64,000 nucleotides of DNA from Rhizobium leguminosarum (GCF_017876795.1 NZ_JAGIOR010000001.1:2754501-2818500), one strand, 5' to 3'; numbered from the stretch's first letter, positions 8,619-17,844 are shown. Notes: a model not told the origin generated them from the letters alone. Program-made: numbers and translations.

Positions 8619-9005
8619 ATGCGCCTGAACCAGGTGACCGTTACGATGCCTGACCTCGATTTGGGCTGGAGCTTCTACACCCTCCTCGGTCCGAGGCCGG
8701 TCGTTGATGCCCGTCCGCGTTATGCGCGCTTCGTCTGCCCGGACGGAGACAGCACCTTCTCCCTGCATCAGGGCGAAAGCGGCGGTGGGGGAACCACAGT
8801 ATATTTCGAGTGTGAGAGCCTGGACGAGACGGTCGGCCGCCTTAACGAGGCTGGCCTTCACTTCATGAGCGGCCCCGAGGACAAGAGTTGGCTTTGGCGC
8901 GAGGCGGAGCTGTTCGACCCCGGCGGCAACCGCGTCATCCTTTATTTTGCCGGATTGAACCGCGTCGATCCGCCGTGGCGGGTGGGTCAAGATGACCCGA
9001 ATTAA
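8619..9005 (+). CDS. VOC superfamily (glyoxalase/bleomycin resistance-like) protein
   Basis: 128 residues, a single vicinal-oxygen-chelate domain with two beta-alpha-beta-beta-beta units. The N terminus RLNQVTVTMPDLDLGWSFYT and the C-terminal LFDPGGNRVILYFAG are typical of the fold, with the last Glu replaced by other residues in the usual DPDGN-x-xE position. Metal ligands are therefore uncertain. Start ATG has GAGGGGG upstream. Substrate unknown; such proteins act in dicarbonyl detoxification, ring cleavage or drug binding. Confidence 0.8.
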   Translation: MRLNQVTVTMPDLDLGWSFYTLLGPRPVVDARPRYARFVCPDGDSTFSLHQGESGGGGTTVYFECESLDETVGRLNEAGLHFMSGPEDKSWLWREAELFDPGGNRVILYFAGLNRVDPPWRVGQDDPN

Positions 9006-9223
9006 GGGCCTCGGCGCCGACGGATCCCGCCGTTCCCCGAATTGACGAATCGCGGTCGCCTCGGCATCTTTAACTCGGCGTGGCCTAACGCCGAACCTCC
9101 CCAGACCTTCCAGCAGGGTCTTCAACCGGAGGCAAAGGGGCTTTTGTCTCGGGTCGTGACCCTGGTCCTGATGTTTCGGGCCTGTTGCTGGGGAACGATG
9201 TCCGGAACGTGAGAGGCCCTGAT

Positions 9224-10228
9224 ATGACTGAGAATGGAAATTTCAAGCGGCGGGTGCGTGCGCGCGCCGCCAAGACGGGTGAAACCTATACCACCGCCCG
9301 CATGCATCTGCTGCCCAACTCGGCGGAAGACGTAGCGCCCGAGGTGAGGCGCCTGCGTCTAGCCGTGGCGCAGACCACTCATGCAGACGATCCCCGCGAC
9401 ATCGATAAGCTTCGCCGCAGCGGCCAGGAGATCCGCCTGCTGATGCGGCAGGCGCGGCAGGCGGGGGCACGGCTGGTGCACTTTCCCGAAGGGGCGACGT
9501 CAGCGCCCAACAAGCGTATCATGTCGGAAATCGGGCCGAGAGAGATTGGGCCGTCCGATTGGCGACGGTTCGAGTGGGGCGTGCTACGTGAGGAACTGGA
9601 TGCAACACGCAGGCTGGCGCGTGAACTCGGCCTCTGGGCGGTCATCGGCTCGGTGCATCCGCTGACGGCGCCGCACCGGCCGCACAACAGCCTCTATGTC
9701 GTCTCCGACCGCGGCGACCTGGTGACGCGCTACGACGAGCGTCTGCTGTCGAACACCAAGATCTCCTTCATGTACACGCCTGGTTCGATGCCCGTGACCT
9801 TCGAGGTCGACGGCATCCGTTTCGGCTGCTCACTCGGCATGGAGTGCCACTATCCGGAGATATTCAGCGAATACGAGCGGCTCGATGTCCATTGCGTGCT
9901 GTTCTCAACGACCGGTGGGTTGCCCGCCAATGACCTTGGCTTCGCTGCAGAAGCGCAGGGGCATGCGGCGAGCAACAGCTATTGGGTCAGCTTTTCCCTA
10001 CTCGCACATCCCGGTTTGGCCGATCCCGTGTCTTCCGGGATCGTCGCTCCCGGTGGCCGATGGGCGGCGCAATGCCCCACTGATGGAACGGCCGCGATAT
10101 CGCTCGCCGATATCGACGATAATCCCGGCGATCTTTCCCGTCCTTGGCGTCGCAAGGCGCGGAGCGGGCTCTACGAACCGCATCGCGTTGCCGGCGACCC
10201 ACGCAGCGACGGGCGGGATATGTTTTAG
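9224..10228 (+). CDS. Nitrilase-fold (carbon-nitrogen hydrolase family) protein, possibly inactive
   Basis: 334 residues from ATG 9224 (GAGAGG upstream); an ATG at 9185 is an alternative. The C-N hydrolase fold is recognisable: Glu89 in HFPEGATS is the usual catalytic Glu; RYDERLLSNTK and the later FTPG-like YTPG follow, then FGCSLGMECHYPE. By eye, the family's catalytic Lys (YDKR or YRKR) is Glu172 here. The nucleophilic Cys (CYDLRFPE in typical members) aligns with Gly205, though Cys202 and Cys208 sit three residues either side. So the usual Glu-Lys-Cys triad appears incomplete. A full alignment is needed to decide whether another Cys takes over. Confidence 0.75.
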   Translation: MTENGNFKRRVRARAAKTGETYTTARMHLLPNSAEDVAPEVRRLRLAVAQTTHADDPRDIDKLRRSGQEIRLLMRQARQAGARLVHFPEGATSAPNKRIMSEIGPREIGPSDWRRFEWGVLREELDATRRLARELGLWAVIGSVHPLTAPHRPHNSLYVVSDRGDLVTRYDERLLSNTKISFMYTPGSMPVTFEVDGIRFGCSLGMECHYPEIFSEYERLDVHCVLFSTTGGLPANDLGFAAEAQGHAASNSYWVSFSLLAHPGLADPVSSGIVAPGGRWAAQCPTDGTAAISLADIDDNPGDLSRPWRRKARSGLYEPHRVAGDPRSDGRDMF

Positions 10229-10230
10229 AG

Positions 10231-10260
10231 CCGCCTCGTGTCGAACTCACCCCGAGGCGG
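10231..10260 (+). terminator. Possible factor-dependent terminator hairpin
   Basis: Perfect 8-bp arms ccgcctcg and cgaggcgg start two bases after the stop of the nitrilase-like gene. There is no T run, so this is at best a weak or Rho-assisted terminator, or an mRNA end protector. Confidence 0.4.
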
Positions 10261-10437
10261 TCAGCAACGGCCTTGAGGGGTGAGGCGTGCCCGAGACGCT
10301 GGTGCAAGCGGCTCTTTGCGTCCGCTTGGCAGCGCTCGGCAGTCCTTCCCGTGAAATTGCTACCATGGGCTGGAGAAAGACGGTTTGCCTCTTATCTAAC
10401 GAAGGAAATGCGAAACGAAGAGCGAAAGGACCGCGCA

Positions 10438-10911
10438 ATGGCGAAGAATACGATCTGCGTATGGTATGACAAAGACGCCGAGGAGGCTGCCCGCTTTTAT
10501 GCCGCGACGTTTCCAGACAGTGCCGTGGGCGCCGTCATTCGTGCACCGGGAGATTATCCGGATGGCAAGCAGGGAAACGTCTTGGTCGTTGAATTCACCG
10601 TTGCGGGTATTCCTTGCATCGGTCTGAACGGCGGTCCCGCGTTAAAACACAACGAAGCCTTTTCATTTCAGATTGCAACCGACGACCAGGAGGAAACCGA
10701 CCGCTACTGGAACGCGATCGTCGGCAATGGCGGCCAGGAGAGCGAGTGCGGCTGGTGCAAGGACAAGTGGGGTGTGTCCTGGCAGATTACGCCACGTATC
10801 CTTTCCGAAGCGCTTGCGGCGGGTGGCGACCAGGCAAAGCGTGTTTTCGATGCGATGATGGCGATGAGGAAAATCGACGTCGCGGCGCTCGAGGCGGCTC
10901 GGCGCGGCTGA
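10438..10911 (+). CDS. PhnB-like VOC protein (3-demethylubiquinone methyltransferase-like family)
   Basis: 157 residues from ATG 10438 (AAAGGA upstream); a longer frame reaching into the preceding region lacks support. It has the pattern of the PhnB/YjdN VOC group: an N-terminal ICVWYDKDAEEAARFYA, central AFSFQIATDDQEETDRYWN and GWCKDKWGVSWQITP, where the Gly-Trp-Cys-Lys-Asp-Lys-Trp-Gly block is highly characteristic. Despite database names linking the family to ubiquinone methylation, members are not methyltransferases; the real substrate is unknown. Converges with the next gene. Confidence 0.85.
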   Translation: MAKNTICVWYDKDAEEAARFYAATFPDSAVGAVIRAPGDYPDGKQGNVLVVEFTVAGIPCIGLNGGPALKHNEAFSFQIATDDQEETDRYWNAIVGNGGQESECGWCKDKWGVSWQITPRILSEALAAGGDQAKRVFDAMMAMRKIDVAALEAARRG

Positions 10912-10947
10912 GGCACCGCCCGCCCGAAACCAACAGATGCCAGGCTG

Positions 10948-11349
10948 TCAAAACCAGAGGTCGCGCACGCAGCGCCCTTTGGACGGAAGATCTTCGAACG
11001 TGTCCAGGCCGTCGAAGTGATCGACAGGCAGATCGGCGACGAGATCCGGCGGCGCAAGCCGGATGTTGACCGCCATACGCCGGCGGCCATCTTTTTGAAG
11101 CCGCAGGCCGCGCCAGCTCAAGACGCAGGCGCAGGATGGGCAGAACAAAATTTCGAGGGACGACGTCTCCCGGCTCGAGCGGGTATAGGAGGCGGTTTCT
11201 CCGCTGAGAGCGATACGTTCTCCTTCGTAATCATAGGCCCAGAGCGTGCCGTAGCGGCGGCAGAGGGTGCAGTTGCAGGCGGTGATCGAGCCGGGATCAC
11301 CTTCGAGCGTCCAGCTTGCCTTGCCGCAATGACATGAGCCCGTCAGCAT
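10948..11349 (-). CDS. GFA family (glutathione-dependent formaldehyde-activating-like) zinc protein
   Basis: 133 residues. The Mss4-like zinc sites are complete: Cys6 and Cys8 (SCHCG), Cys25, Cys27 and Cys30 (CNCTLC), Cys70, Cys73 and Cys75 (CPSCAC). The family was named after Gfa, which speeds formation of S-hydroxymethylglutathione, but most members have unproven function. The start ATG at 11349 gives the canonical short N terminus before the first Cys pair. It is a stand-alone gene. Confidence 0.85.
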   Translation of the reverse strand: MLTGSCHCGKASWTLEGDPGSITACNCTLCRRYGTLWAYDYEGERIALSGETASYTRSSRETSSLEILFCPSCACVLSWRGLRLQKDGRRRMAVNIRLAPPDLVADLPVDHFDGLDTFEDLPSKGRCVRDLWF

Positions 11350-11586
11350 GAGTTTTCGTTCAATCCTGCTGTCTCTTCAGGGGGCGTATCCTGCCCCAAT
11401 CGCGTGGCGACCGCAATTGGGGCTTTCGAGCGCTCGCTGTCCCGCGCTCGTCAGGCTCTGTTTTGGCGATATTCCCGTTCGGTCAATTTATAAAATTTCT
11501 AGTTGAGATGGCGGCCGAAAAATGATCCCATGCGACTTGGCGTAGCCCGAGTCCACGCTTCCTCCCGATTTTGATCCGAGCGGCCC

Positions 11587-13467
11587 ATGTCGATTTCCGA
11601 TGCGATTTACCGTCCCTTCGAAACGTTGATCCGGCCACTCGACATTCCCTACCGGCCGCTGCCTTCCAAAGGTCCGGTGACGGTGCTCCTGCACTTCATC
11701 TCGATGTTCCGCGGTGTGCTGATCGCGCTTGCGCTTTGCTCCATGGTGTTCGAGTTGATCAACCTGACGATCGTCTGGGGGCTTTCGGTCATCGTCGATG
11801 GCGTGACGCAACAGGGCGCCGCCGCCTTCCTGCACAATGAATGGCTGCTGTTGAGCGTTCTCGGCTTCCTGATCTTTCCGGTCATGCCGATCGTGTCGTT
11901 CATGCTGAATACGCTGAACTCGCATACTTTAGGCATCGGCATGCCGGCTGCCATTCAATGGCAGGGACATAAGGCGGTGGAGCGGCAAGACCTTGCCTTC
12001 TTCCATGATCTCTATGCCGGCCAGGTTGCCTCACGCCTCTCGCAGGTATCCTCCGCCGTCCAGCAGCAGATCCTTGCCGGCTTCCAGTCCATCCCGCGCT
12101 TCCTGATGCAGCTGGTGGGCTCCGTTATCCTGCTGAGCGCACTCGCCTGGCAGCTTGCCCTGCCTGTCGTCGTCTGGATCGCGCTCAACATCGCATTCAC
12201 CGCCAGGGTCGTGCCTGTTTTCGTCGAGCGCTCGCGCCGCACCGCCAAGCAGCGCAGCCTGGTCGCCGGTGCCATCACCGATCTTTATACCAACATGCAG
12301 ATGATCAAGCAGTTTGCGGCCGAAGACAGCGAGGCTGGCGCCATCCGCCGCATCATCCAGAAGGCCGTGCAGACGCAGCACAGCGAGCAGCGTATCTATC
12401 GCTCGTCGGAAGTGACTGTCGTCATTCTCAACACGCTGCTGTGGCTGACCATGCTGTCGATCGGATTTTCTGGCCTTGTCAAAGGCTTCCTCACGGTCGG
12501 CGAGTTCGTTGGCGCGGTCTACATCCTCAACCGGCTGTCGTCGCAGATCTTCGTCTTCCTCCAGATGGGCCAGCAGATCTTCCAGGCGATCGGCACGATC
12601 AAGGACGCCATGCCCGTCATGACCACACCTCCGACGATCACCGACCGGCCGGATGCGACCGAGCTCGGTGTTCAGCGCGGCGAAATACGTTTCGAGAACC
12701 TCCACTTTGCCTACAAGTCAGGCAAACCCGTCATCGACGACCTGTCGCTGACGGTCCGGCCCGGCGAGAAGGTGGGCCTGGTCGGCCTTTCCGGAGCCGG
12801 CAAGACCACGCTCGCAAACCTGCTTCTGCGCTTCTACGACATCAAGGACGGCGCGATCCTGATCGACGGGCAGGATATCCGCGCCGTCACCCAGTCCAGT
12901 CTTCGCCGCGCGATCGGGGTCATCGCGCAGGACGTCGCCCTGCTGCACCGGTCAGTCGGCGACAATATCCGCTACGGCCGGCCGGAGGCGACGCGGGATG
13001 AGATCGAACGGGTGACGAAGATGGCGAGCGCCGATGCCTTCATCGCCGATCTGACCGACAGCGAGGGCCGCAAGGGCTACGACGCTTTCGTCGGCGACCG
13101 CGGCATCAAACTGTCAGGCGGCCAGCGGCAACGCGTGGCGATCGCCCGCGTTCTCCTGAAGGACGCGCCGATCCTGGTGCTCGACGAAGCGACGTCCGCG
13201 CTCGACAGCGAATCCGAAGCCGCCATCCAGGAGCGGTTGAACCTCGTCATGGAGGGAAAGACGGTGATCGCCATCGCCCACCGCCTTTCCACAATCGCCA
13301 GGATGGACCGGATCGTCGTGCTCGATCGCGGGCGGATCGTGGAGGAGGGCAGGCCGGACGAGCTGGTCGAAGGCGACGGCCTGTTTGCCCGCCTGTGGAA
13401 ACGCCAAACCGGCGGCTTCATACCCGAAGACATCGACGAAGCATTGCCGGATTCACCCGCGACCTGA
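11587..13467 (+). CDS. ABC exporter, fused permease and ATPase
   Basis: 626 residues, a half-transporter that should work as a homodimer in the inner membrane. Six hydrophobic helices occupy roughly residues 35-320. The ATPase domain follows, with Walker A GLSGAGKTT near 400, Q-loop around IAQDVALLH, signature LSGGQRQRV near 508, Walker B ILVLDE near 528 and the H-loop IAHRLST. The overall pattern (an ATM/lipid A/multidrug-type exporter with an N-terminal YRPLPSKGP segment) does not reveal the substrate. No efflux partner or regulator adjoins it. The ribosome binding site is weak. Confidence 0.9.
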   Translation: MSISDAIYRPFETLIRPLDIPYRPLPSKGPVTVLLHFISMFRGVLIALALCSMVFELINLTIVWGLSVIVDGVTQQGAAAFLHNEWLLLSVLGFLIFPVMPIVSFMLNTLNSHTLGIGMPAAIQWQGHKAVERQDLAFFHDLYAGQVASRLSQVSSAVQQQILAGFQSIPRFLMQLVGSVILLSALAWQLALPVVVWIALNIAFTARVVPVFVERSRRTAKQRSLVAGAITDLYTNMQMIKQFAAEDSEAGAIRRIIQKAVQTQHSEQRIYRSSEVTVVILNTLLWLTMLSIGFSGLVKGFLTVGEFVGAVYILNRLSSQIFVFLQMGQQIFQAIGTIKDAMPVMTTPPTITDRPDATELGVQRGEIRFENLHFAYKSGKPVIDDLSLTVRPGEKVGLVGLSGAGKTTLANLLLRFYDIKDGAILIDGQDIRAVTQSSLRRAIGVIAQDVALLHRSVGDNIRYGRPEATRDEIERVTKMASADAFIADLTDSEGRKGYDAFVGDRGIKLSGGQRQRVAIARVLLKDAPILVLDEATSALDSESEAAIQERLNLVMEGKTVIAIAHRLSTIARMDRIVVLDRGRIVEEGRPDELVEGDGLFARLWKRQTGGFIPEDIDEALPDSPAT

Positions 13468-13500
13468 CCGAGGAACTGGCCCCCGTCAGCCTGGATGACG

Positions 13501-14115
13501 TCAGCGGACTAACAGCAGACGGCCGCCGATCAAGACCAGCGCGGCGCCCATTACCCGCTCGATGCTGGCCTTGAACCGCAGGAAACCGGCGGAAATGCGC
13601 GGGTTCGAAAAGAAAAAAGCCAGGCCGCAATACCACAGGGCCGAAAGAAGAAAACAAGTCAGGGCGATGACGCAATAGAGCCAGACGGGCGCATGTGCCG
13701 GGATGACGAGGGCAAAGATACTGCCGAAGAAAGCCACCGATTTCGGATTGGTCATGCTGACGATGTAGGCGCGGCGCATGGCGGAGCGCCATGTGACTTC
13801 GCTCGGTCCCGTCGGCTTCAAGGGCTTGGACGCGTTGCGGATCATCTTCAGGCCCAGCCAGATCAGATACAGCGCGCCGGCCACCTGCAACACTATATGC
13901 AGCCATTCGAAATGGCTAAGCAGAAAACCGAGCCCCGCCATCGCCATGACCGCCCAGGTCAGGGATGCGATCGCAAGTCCGAGACCTGCGAAGAGCCCGG
14001 CAGCGCGGGATACCGTCATGCTTGTGTTGGTGACGATGATGAAATTCGGTCCGGGGCTGACGAGGGAGGCGATGTAGACGCTGACGAGCAATGCGAGTGA
14101 ATCGATATAGTTCAT
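13501..14115 (-). CDS. LysE/RhtB family amino-acid exporter
   Basis: 204 residues with about six hydrophobic segments and the N-terminal family signature SPGPNFIIVTNTSM close to residue 20, followed by GLFAGLGLAIAS. Helix 4 and 5 regions carry KPLKPTG and NPKSVAFFGSIFAL, also typical. Members export lysine, threonine, homoserine or related compounds by proton antiport. Convergent with the ABC exporter, 34 bases away; substrate not predictable. Confidence 0.9.
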   Translation of the reverse strand: MNYIDSLALLVSVYIASLVSPGPNFIIVTNTSMTVSRAAGLFAGLGLAIASLTWAVMAMAGLGFLLSHFEWLHIVLQVAGALYLIWLGLKMIRNASKPLKPTGPSEVTWRSAMRRAYIVSMTNPKSVAFFGSIFALVIPAHAPVWLYCVIALTCFLLSALWYCGLAFFFSNPRISAGFLRFKASIERVMGAALVLIGGRLLLVR

Positions 14116-14230
14116 CCGGCTTTCCTACTTTGCTGGCCGAGCCATCACTATGGTTATGGTCGATATCGACGTCCGGCTCAATGCAAAGGCTGCCGGCTGA
14201 TTGTGGGCCTCATGAGAGCAACATCCTCCG

Positions 14231-15004
14231 CTACTCGACCACCCCGAGCATCGGGCCGTAGCCGCCGTGCCAGGAGCGATCGTTGCGGCCCATTGCCGGA
14301 TGGTAAAGTCCGACACCGTGTCCGCCATCGAGAAACAAGGCGTCGAGGCATTTCAGATTGTCTCGGAAAAGCCGCGCGAAATCGTGGAAATTGACCCCTT
14401 CTTCGCTGATCGCCAAGCGAACTGTGCCGGCCCCGCAGACGCCGACACCGCTTCGGCGGGTTCTATCCGTCGAGCCGGGGATGAAGATCGGATTCAGCTT
14501 GCCGGCGATGACGAGCATCGGGCCGGACTGTGTGGCGAACCGCACCTTGGGCGCACGCTTCAGAAATTCATCGGTCGGAAGGATGCCGGCGCCGGTTTCA
14601 CCCAGAAAGAACACGCCGTTCGGCTTCTTGTAGAAATTCGGCACCTGGCCGGCGGAACTTTCGGCCTTTGCGGTATTGGCGGGTTTCAATTCCACGGCGT
14701 TCTCGACATACAGTCCCATTGGCGAAAAATCGGCCCGGTACATGCCGGCGTTGACGGCCAACACCAGCGTCTTCCCCGCTGCGTGAACGGCTTCGGCAAG
14801 GCTTGAAAAAGCCCGGTACGGCTCGCCATCGGCGCCCTTCCAGAACAGGCGCAGATCGGCTTTTCCCGAATCCAGCGTGCAGATGATGTATTTCGCCTCT
14901 TCGAAACTCTGCTGTTCGCATTGCTCGGCATGGGCTTGCAGGGATGTCATCGTTCCCGCCAGCATCATGGCCGCGGCAAGCACGCCTTGTTTCAGATAGC
15001 TCAT
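14231..15004 (-). CDS. Secreted phosphodiester glycosidase family protein (DUF2233)
   Basis: 257 residues with a signal peptide (LAAAMMLAGTMTSLQAHA-E), so periplasmic. The body has the NAGPA-like fold markers: AVNAGMYRADFSPMGLYVE, PNGVFFLG, ATQSGPMLV and, near the C terminus, DALFLDGGHGVGLY. Family members remove sugar from phosphodiesters, as in the human uncovering enzyme, or trim cell-wall teichoic-acid-like polymers; the bacterial substrate is unknown. It lies just downstream of ubiA on the same strand (22 bases), so cotranscription is plausible, but no functional link is evident. Confidence 0.85.
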   Translation of the reverse strand: MSYLKQGVLAAAMMLAGTMTSLQAHAEQCEQQSFEEAKYIICTLDSGKADLRLFWKGADGEPYRAFSSLAEAVHAAGKTLVLAVNAGMYRADFSPMGLYVENAVELKPANTAKAESSAGQVPNFYKKPNGVFFLGETGAGILPTDEFLKRAPKVRFATQSGPMLVIAGKLNPIFIPGSTDRTRRSGVGVCGAGTVRLAISEEGVNFHDFARLFRDNLKCLDALFLDGGHGVGLYHPAMGRNDRSWHGGYGPMLGVVE

Positions 15005-15026
15005 TGGCGTCGCATCCTCGAACTGC

Positions 15027-15941
15027 TCACCATGTGCCAGACAAAGCCGTGCCGGCCAGCAGCACGCCCGTCAGGATATTGGCGAGGAACAGGCGATAAT
15101 TGAGGTCGGGGCGGGCGAGCTCGATCCGCCGGACCTGCCAGGCAAGGTGGGCTGCGATCACCAGCATTCCGATTGCATAAGGCGGCGACATGTCCAGCAG
15201 CCAGCCCCCAAGCGACCACGCCCCGACGGCCAGCGCATAGAACAAGCCGATCCACATCTTGCCATGCCTGCCGAACAGGATTGCCGTCGACTTCAGGCCG
15301 AGGCGAGCGTCATCCTTCAGGTCGACATAGGCGTAGACCGTATCATAGCCGATCTGCCAGGCGATGGCCCCGGCCCACATCAGGACGGCGCAGGCCGGAA
15401 TATGGCCTGCAAGCTCGGCCCATGCCATCAGCATCCCCCAATTGAACGCCGCGCCCAGGACGGCCTGGGGCCAGTGGGTGAAGCGCTTGCAGAGCGGATA
15501 AAGGAAGACGAGCGGCAGAACCGAGATTGCCACCAGGCGCGTATCGGGTGTCAGGAAGAGCAGAAGTGAGGCCGCAGCCATGAGTTCTACGGCCAGAAAG
15601 ACGAAGGCGTGCAGGGTGCGGAGCTCCCCGCTTGCAAGGGGCCGGAAGCGAGTCCGCTCCACATGGCCGTCAAACTTCCGATCCGCGATGTCGTTGACCG
15701 TGGAACCTGCGCTTCTCATCAGCATGGCGCCGAGAGAGAAGATCACGAGCTCACCGAGGTCCGGCAGACCGTGCGACGCCTGGATGAGGGCCGCCCAGCA
15801 GGGAAAAAGCGTCAGCCATATTCCGACCGGGCGATCGAGCCGCGCCAGCCGCGTGTATGGCCGCCATGCGGCCGGCAATCGGCGATCCACCCAGTCGCCA
15901 TGGTGGATGTCGCTGAGGTCAGGGCGGCTGAGTGTCGTCAT
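15027..15941 (-). CDS. ubiA: 4-hydroxybenzoate polyprenyltransferase
   Basis: 304 residues, inner-membrane UbiA. It attaches the polyprenyl chain to 4-hydroxybenzoate, the first committed step of ubiquinone synthesis. The first Asp-rich, Mg-binding motif is NDIADRKFD at residues 83-91, followed by RTRFRPLASG. The second is YAYVDLKDDARLGLKST near 210. Before the first motif, RLDRPVGIWLTLFP is a clear UbiA signature. About eight hydrophobic helices are visible. The pattern and length match the chromosomal UbiA of rhizobia. Confidence 0.95.
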   Translation of the reverse strand: MTTLSRPDLSDIHHGDWVDRRLPAAWRPYTRLARLDRPVGIWLTLFPCWAALIQASHGLPDLGELVIFSLGAMLMRSAGSTVNDIADRKFDGHVERTRFRPLASGELRTLHAFVFLAVELMAAASLLLFLTPDTRLVAISVLPLVFLYPLCKRFTHWPQAVLGAAFNWGMLMAWAELAGHIPACAVLMWAGAIAWQIGYDTVYAYVDLKDDARLGLKSTAILFGRHGKMWIGLFYALAVGAWSLGGWLLDMSPPYAIGMLVIAAHLAWQVRRIELARPDLNYRLFLANILTGVLLAGTALSGTW

Positions 15942-16088
15942 GATGTGATCTAAAATTCCTATCGCAATAGACGGGCTGCCTCAGCTTCTCATCGCCATCG
16001 GCGACGCCGAGAATAGGAATTTTTGCAAGCACTGCAACGGCCGTCTGCCGTGCCTTGCATTCGATGTTTTTTCGTGAACCGCCGATCC

Positions 16089-16262
16089 CTACCAGGCGGT
16101 ACGAGCGGTGCCGAGTGCCGTGGTATGAGAGGAAGAAACGTGGGCGACGTACGCCTTGAGCGACACGACGCAGTTTCCCGGACAGATGAGTTTGTGCAAC
16201 GTCAAGTGCTTCAGCAATGCCTCCGCGTCGCGCTCTTCGGTTAGCGGAAAGGTCATAGTCAT
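16089..16262 (-). CDS. Small protein of unknown function
   Basis: 57 residues from ATG 16262, which has GGAGGAAC just upstream, the best ribosome binding site in this gap. The sequence MTMTFPLTEERDAEALL begins a short amphipathic protein with two Cys (LICPGNCVV). No family recognised. A longer frame on the same strand in another register (15919-16323) is judged spurious. Confidence 0.5.
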   Translation of the reverse strand: MTMTFPLTEERDAEALLKHLTLHKLICPGNCVVSLKAYVAHVSSSHTTALGTARTAW

Positions 16263-16397
16263 GCGAGTTCCTCCAACGAACACACCGAGCATCAGCAGAA
16301 GTAATGTTTAAATTCTTTTGCACTGCAACAAGAAAATTTTAATGATAAAATTAAAATCGATTAACTCTCGGACGGCGATTTTTAAAATCGTTTGAAA

Positions 16398-17708
16398 TTA
16401 GATTACGCGCTGCGCACGTGGGCGCGCCGGCTGACGCAGGGGCCGGCGCTTACCTGCGTTGCGGGCCGCCCAGCTCCTTAGCCGCAATCCGTTGAGCCTG
16501 ATGAAGCCTTCGGCGTCGTGATGGTCATAGGTGATCGAGCTCTCCCCGAAGGTGACGAGGTCGGCGGAATAAAGCGAGCGAGGGGAGGTGCGAGAGATGA
16601 CCGAGGCGCATCCCTTGTAGAGCCTTAGCGTCACTTCGCCGCTGACGAAGTCCTGGCTGCGGTCGATCAGGGCTTGCAGCATGTCCCGCTCGGGGGCGAA
16701 CCAGAAGCCGTTGTAGATCAGTTCGGCGTAGCGGGGCATGATCTCGTCCTTCAGGTGTGCTGCGGCACGATCGAGCGTGAGCGCTTCAATGCCTCGATGG
16801 GCCGCAAGCAGGATCGTTCCTCCTGGTGTCTCGTAGACTCCTCGCGATTTCATGCCGATGAAGCGGTTTTCAACGAGGTCGAGCCGGCCGACGCCGTGCC
16901 GGCCGCCGAACCTGTTGAGCTCGGTGAGCAAGGTGGCCGGCGTCATCCCTTTGCCGTTTACGGACACCGGATCGCCGCTCTCGAAGCCGATGGTGACGGT
17001 CTCGGGGGTATCGGGAGCGTCGATAGGGTCGACCGTGCGCTGGTAAATGTATTCGGGCGCGACCTCGGCCGGATCTTCGAGAATTTTGCCTTCGGTCGAG
17101 GTGTGCAACAGGTTGGCGTCGATCGAGAAGGGCGCTTCTGCGCGGCGACAAACAAGGTGAGACTCGTCTCATCCTGATCGTCGCGCTATACGCTTCGCCG
17201 CGCTTGTCTTTCGGCACCGGAATCCGATGCTTCGCGGCATATTCCAGCAGCTGGACGCGGGAGCGCATGTTCCACTGGCGCCAGGGAGCGATGACCTTAA
17301 TCGACGGATCGAGCGCATTGACGGCGAGTTCGAGGCGGATCTGGTCGTTACCCTTGCCCGTCGCGCCATGGGCGACGGCATCCGCCCCGACCTCACGGGC
17401 TATGGCGACCAGATGCTTGGCGATCAGCGGCCGGGCGATGGAGCTGCCGAGCAGATACTGCCCCTCATAGAGCGCGTTGGCCCGCAGCATGGGGAAGACG
17501 AAGTCGCGGGCGAATTCCTCCCGCAGATCGACGATGCGGATGTCTTCCACGCCAAACATCTCCGCCTTCGCCCGCGCCGGCTCATCTCCTCGCCCTGGCC
17601 GAGATCGGCGGTGAAAGTGACGACCTCGCATCCGTAGCTCTCCTGCAGCCATTTGAGGATGATGGAGGTATCCAGCCCGCCGGAATAAGCGAGCACGATT
17701 TTATTCAT
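16398..17708 (-). pseudogene. argG: Argininosuccinate synthase gene with two disruptions
   Basis: The intact enzyme joins citrulline and aspartate using ATP in arginine synthesis. Start is ATG 17708 after AGGAAAA. The N-terminal P-loop AYSGGLDTS is intact. Near 17590 the frame shifts: GQGEE is followed by a wrong frame, and the family sequence resumes one base later as [14 protein letters not shown]. It then runs through [14 protein letters not shown] to KDKRGEA, where 58 extra bases (17133-17190) break it again. It resumes as [16 protein letters not shown] and continues to the end with [10 protein letters not shown] and [13 protein letters not shown], plus a short extra tail. Rhizobia may carry more than one argG; whether a working copy exists elsewhere is unknown. 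Confidence 0.85.
17133..17190. repeat. 58-bp palindromic insertion inside argG
   Basis: The inserted segment is bounded by a 6-bp direct repeat cgcttc (17133-17138 and 17191-17196), as expected of a target duplication or slip. It is internally palindromic: tgagac.gtctca near 17158, with gcgcggcgac and gtcgcgc as outer arms. Removing 58 bases restores the reading frame GEA-PFSID exactly. Confidence 0.75.
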
Positions 17709-17844
17709 TTTTCCTACCATTGGTCATCTCCCCGTCGATGCTTGGAACGATAGGTCATGTCTTGCGCAATGAGCTTGCGAAGCGTTCTCGAAATTGCAAA
17801 TATTTAGCACATTCTGCCATTTGTATGGAAAGTGGAGCTATAAG

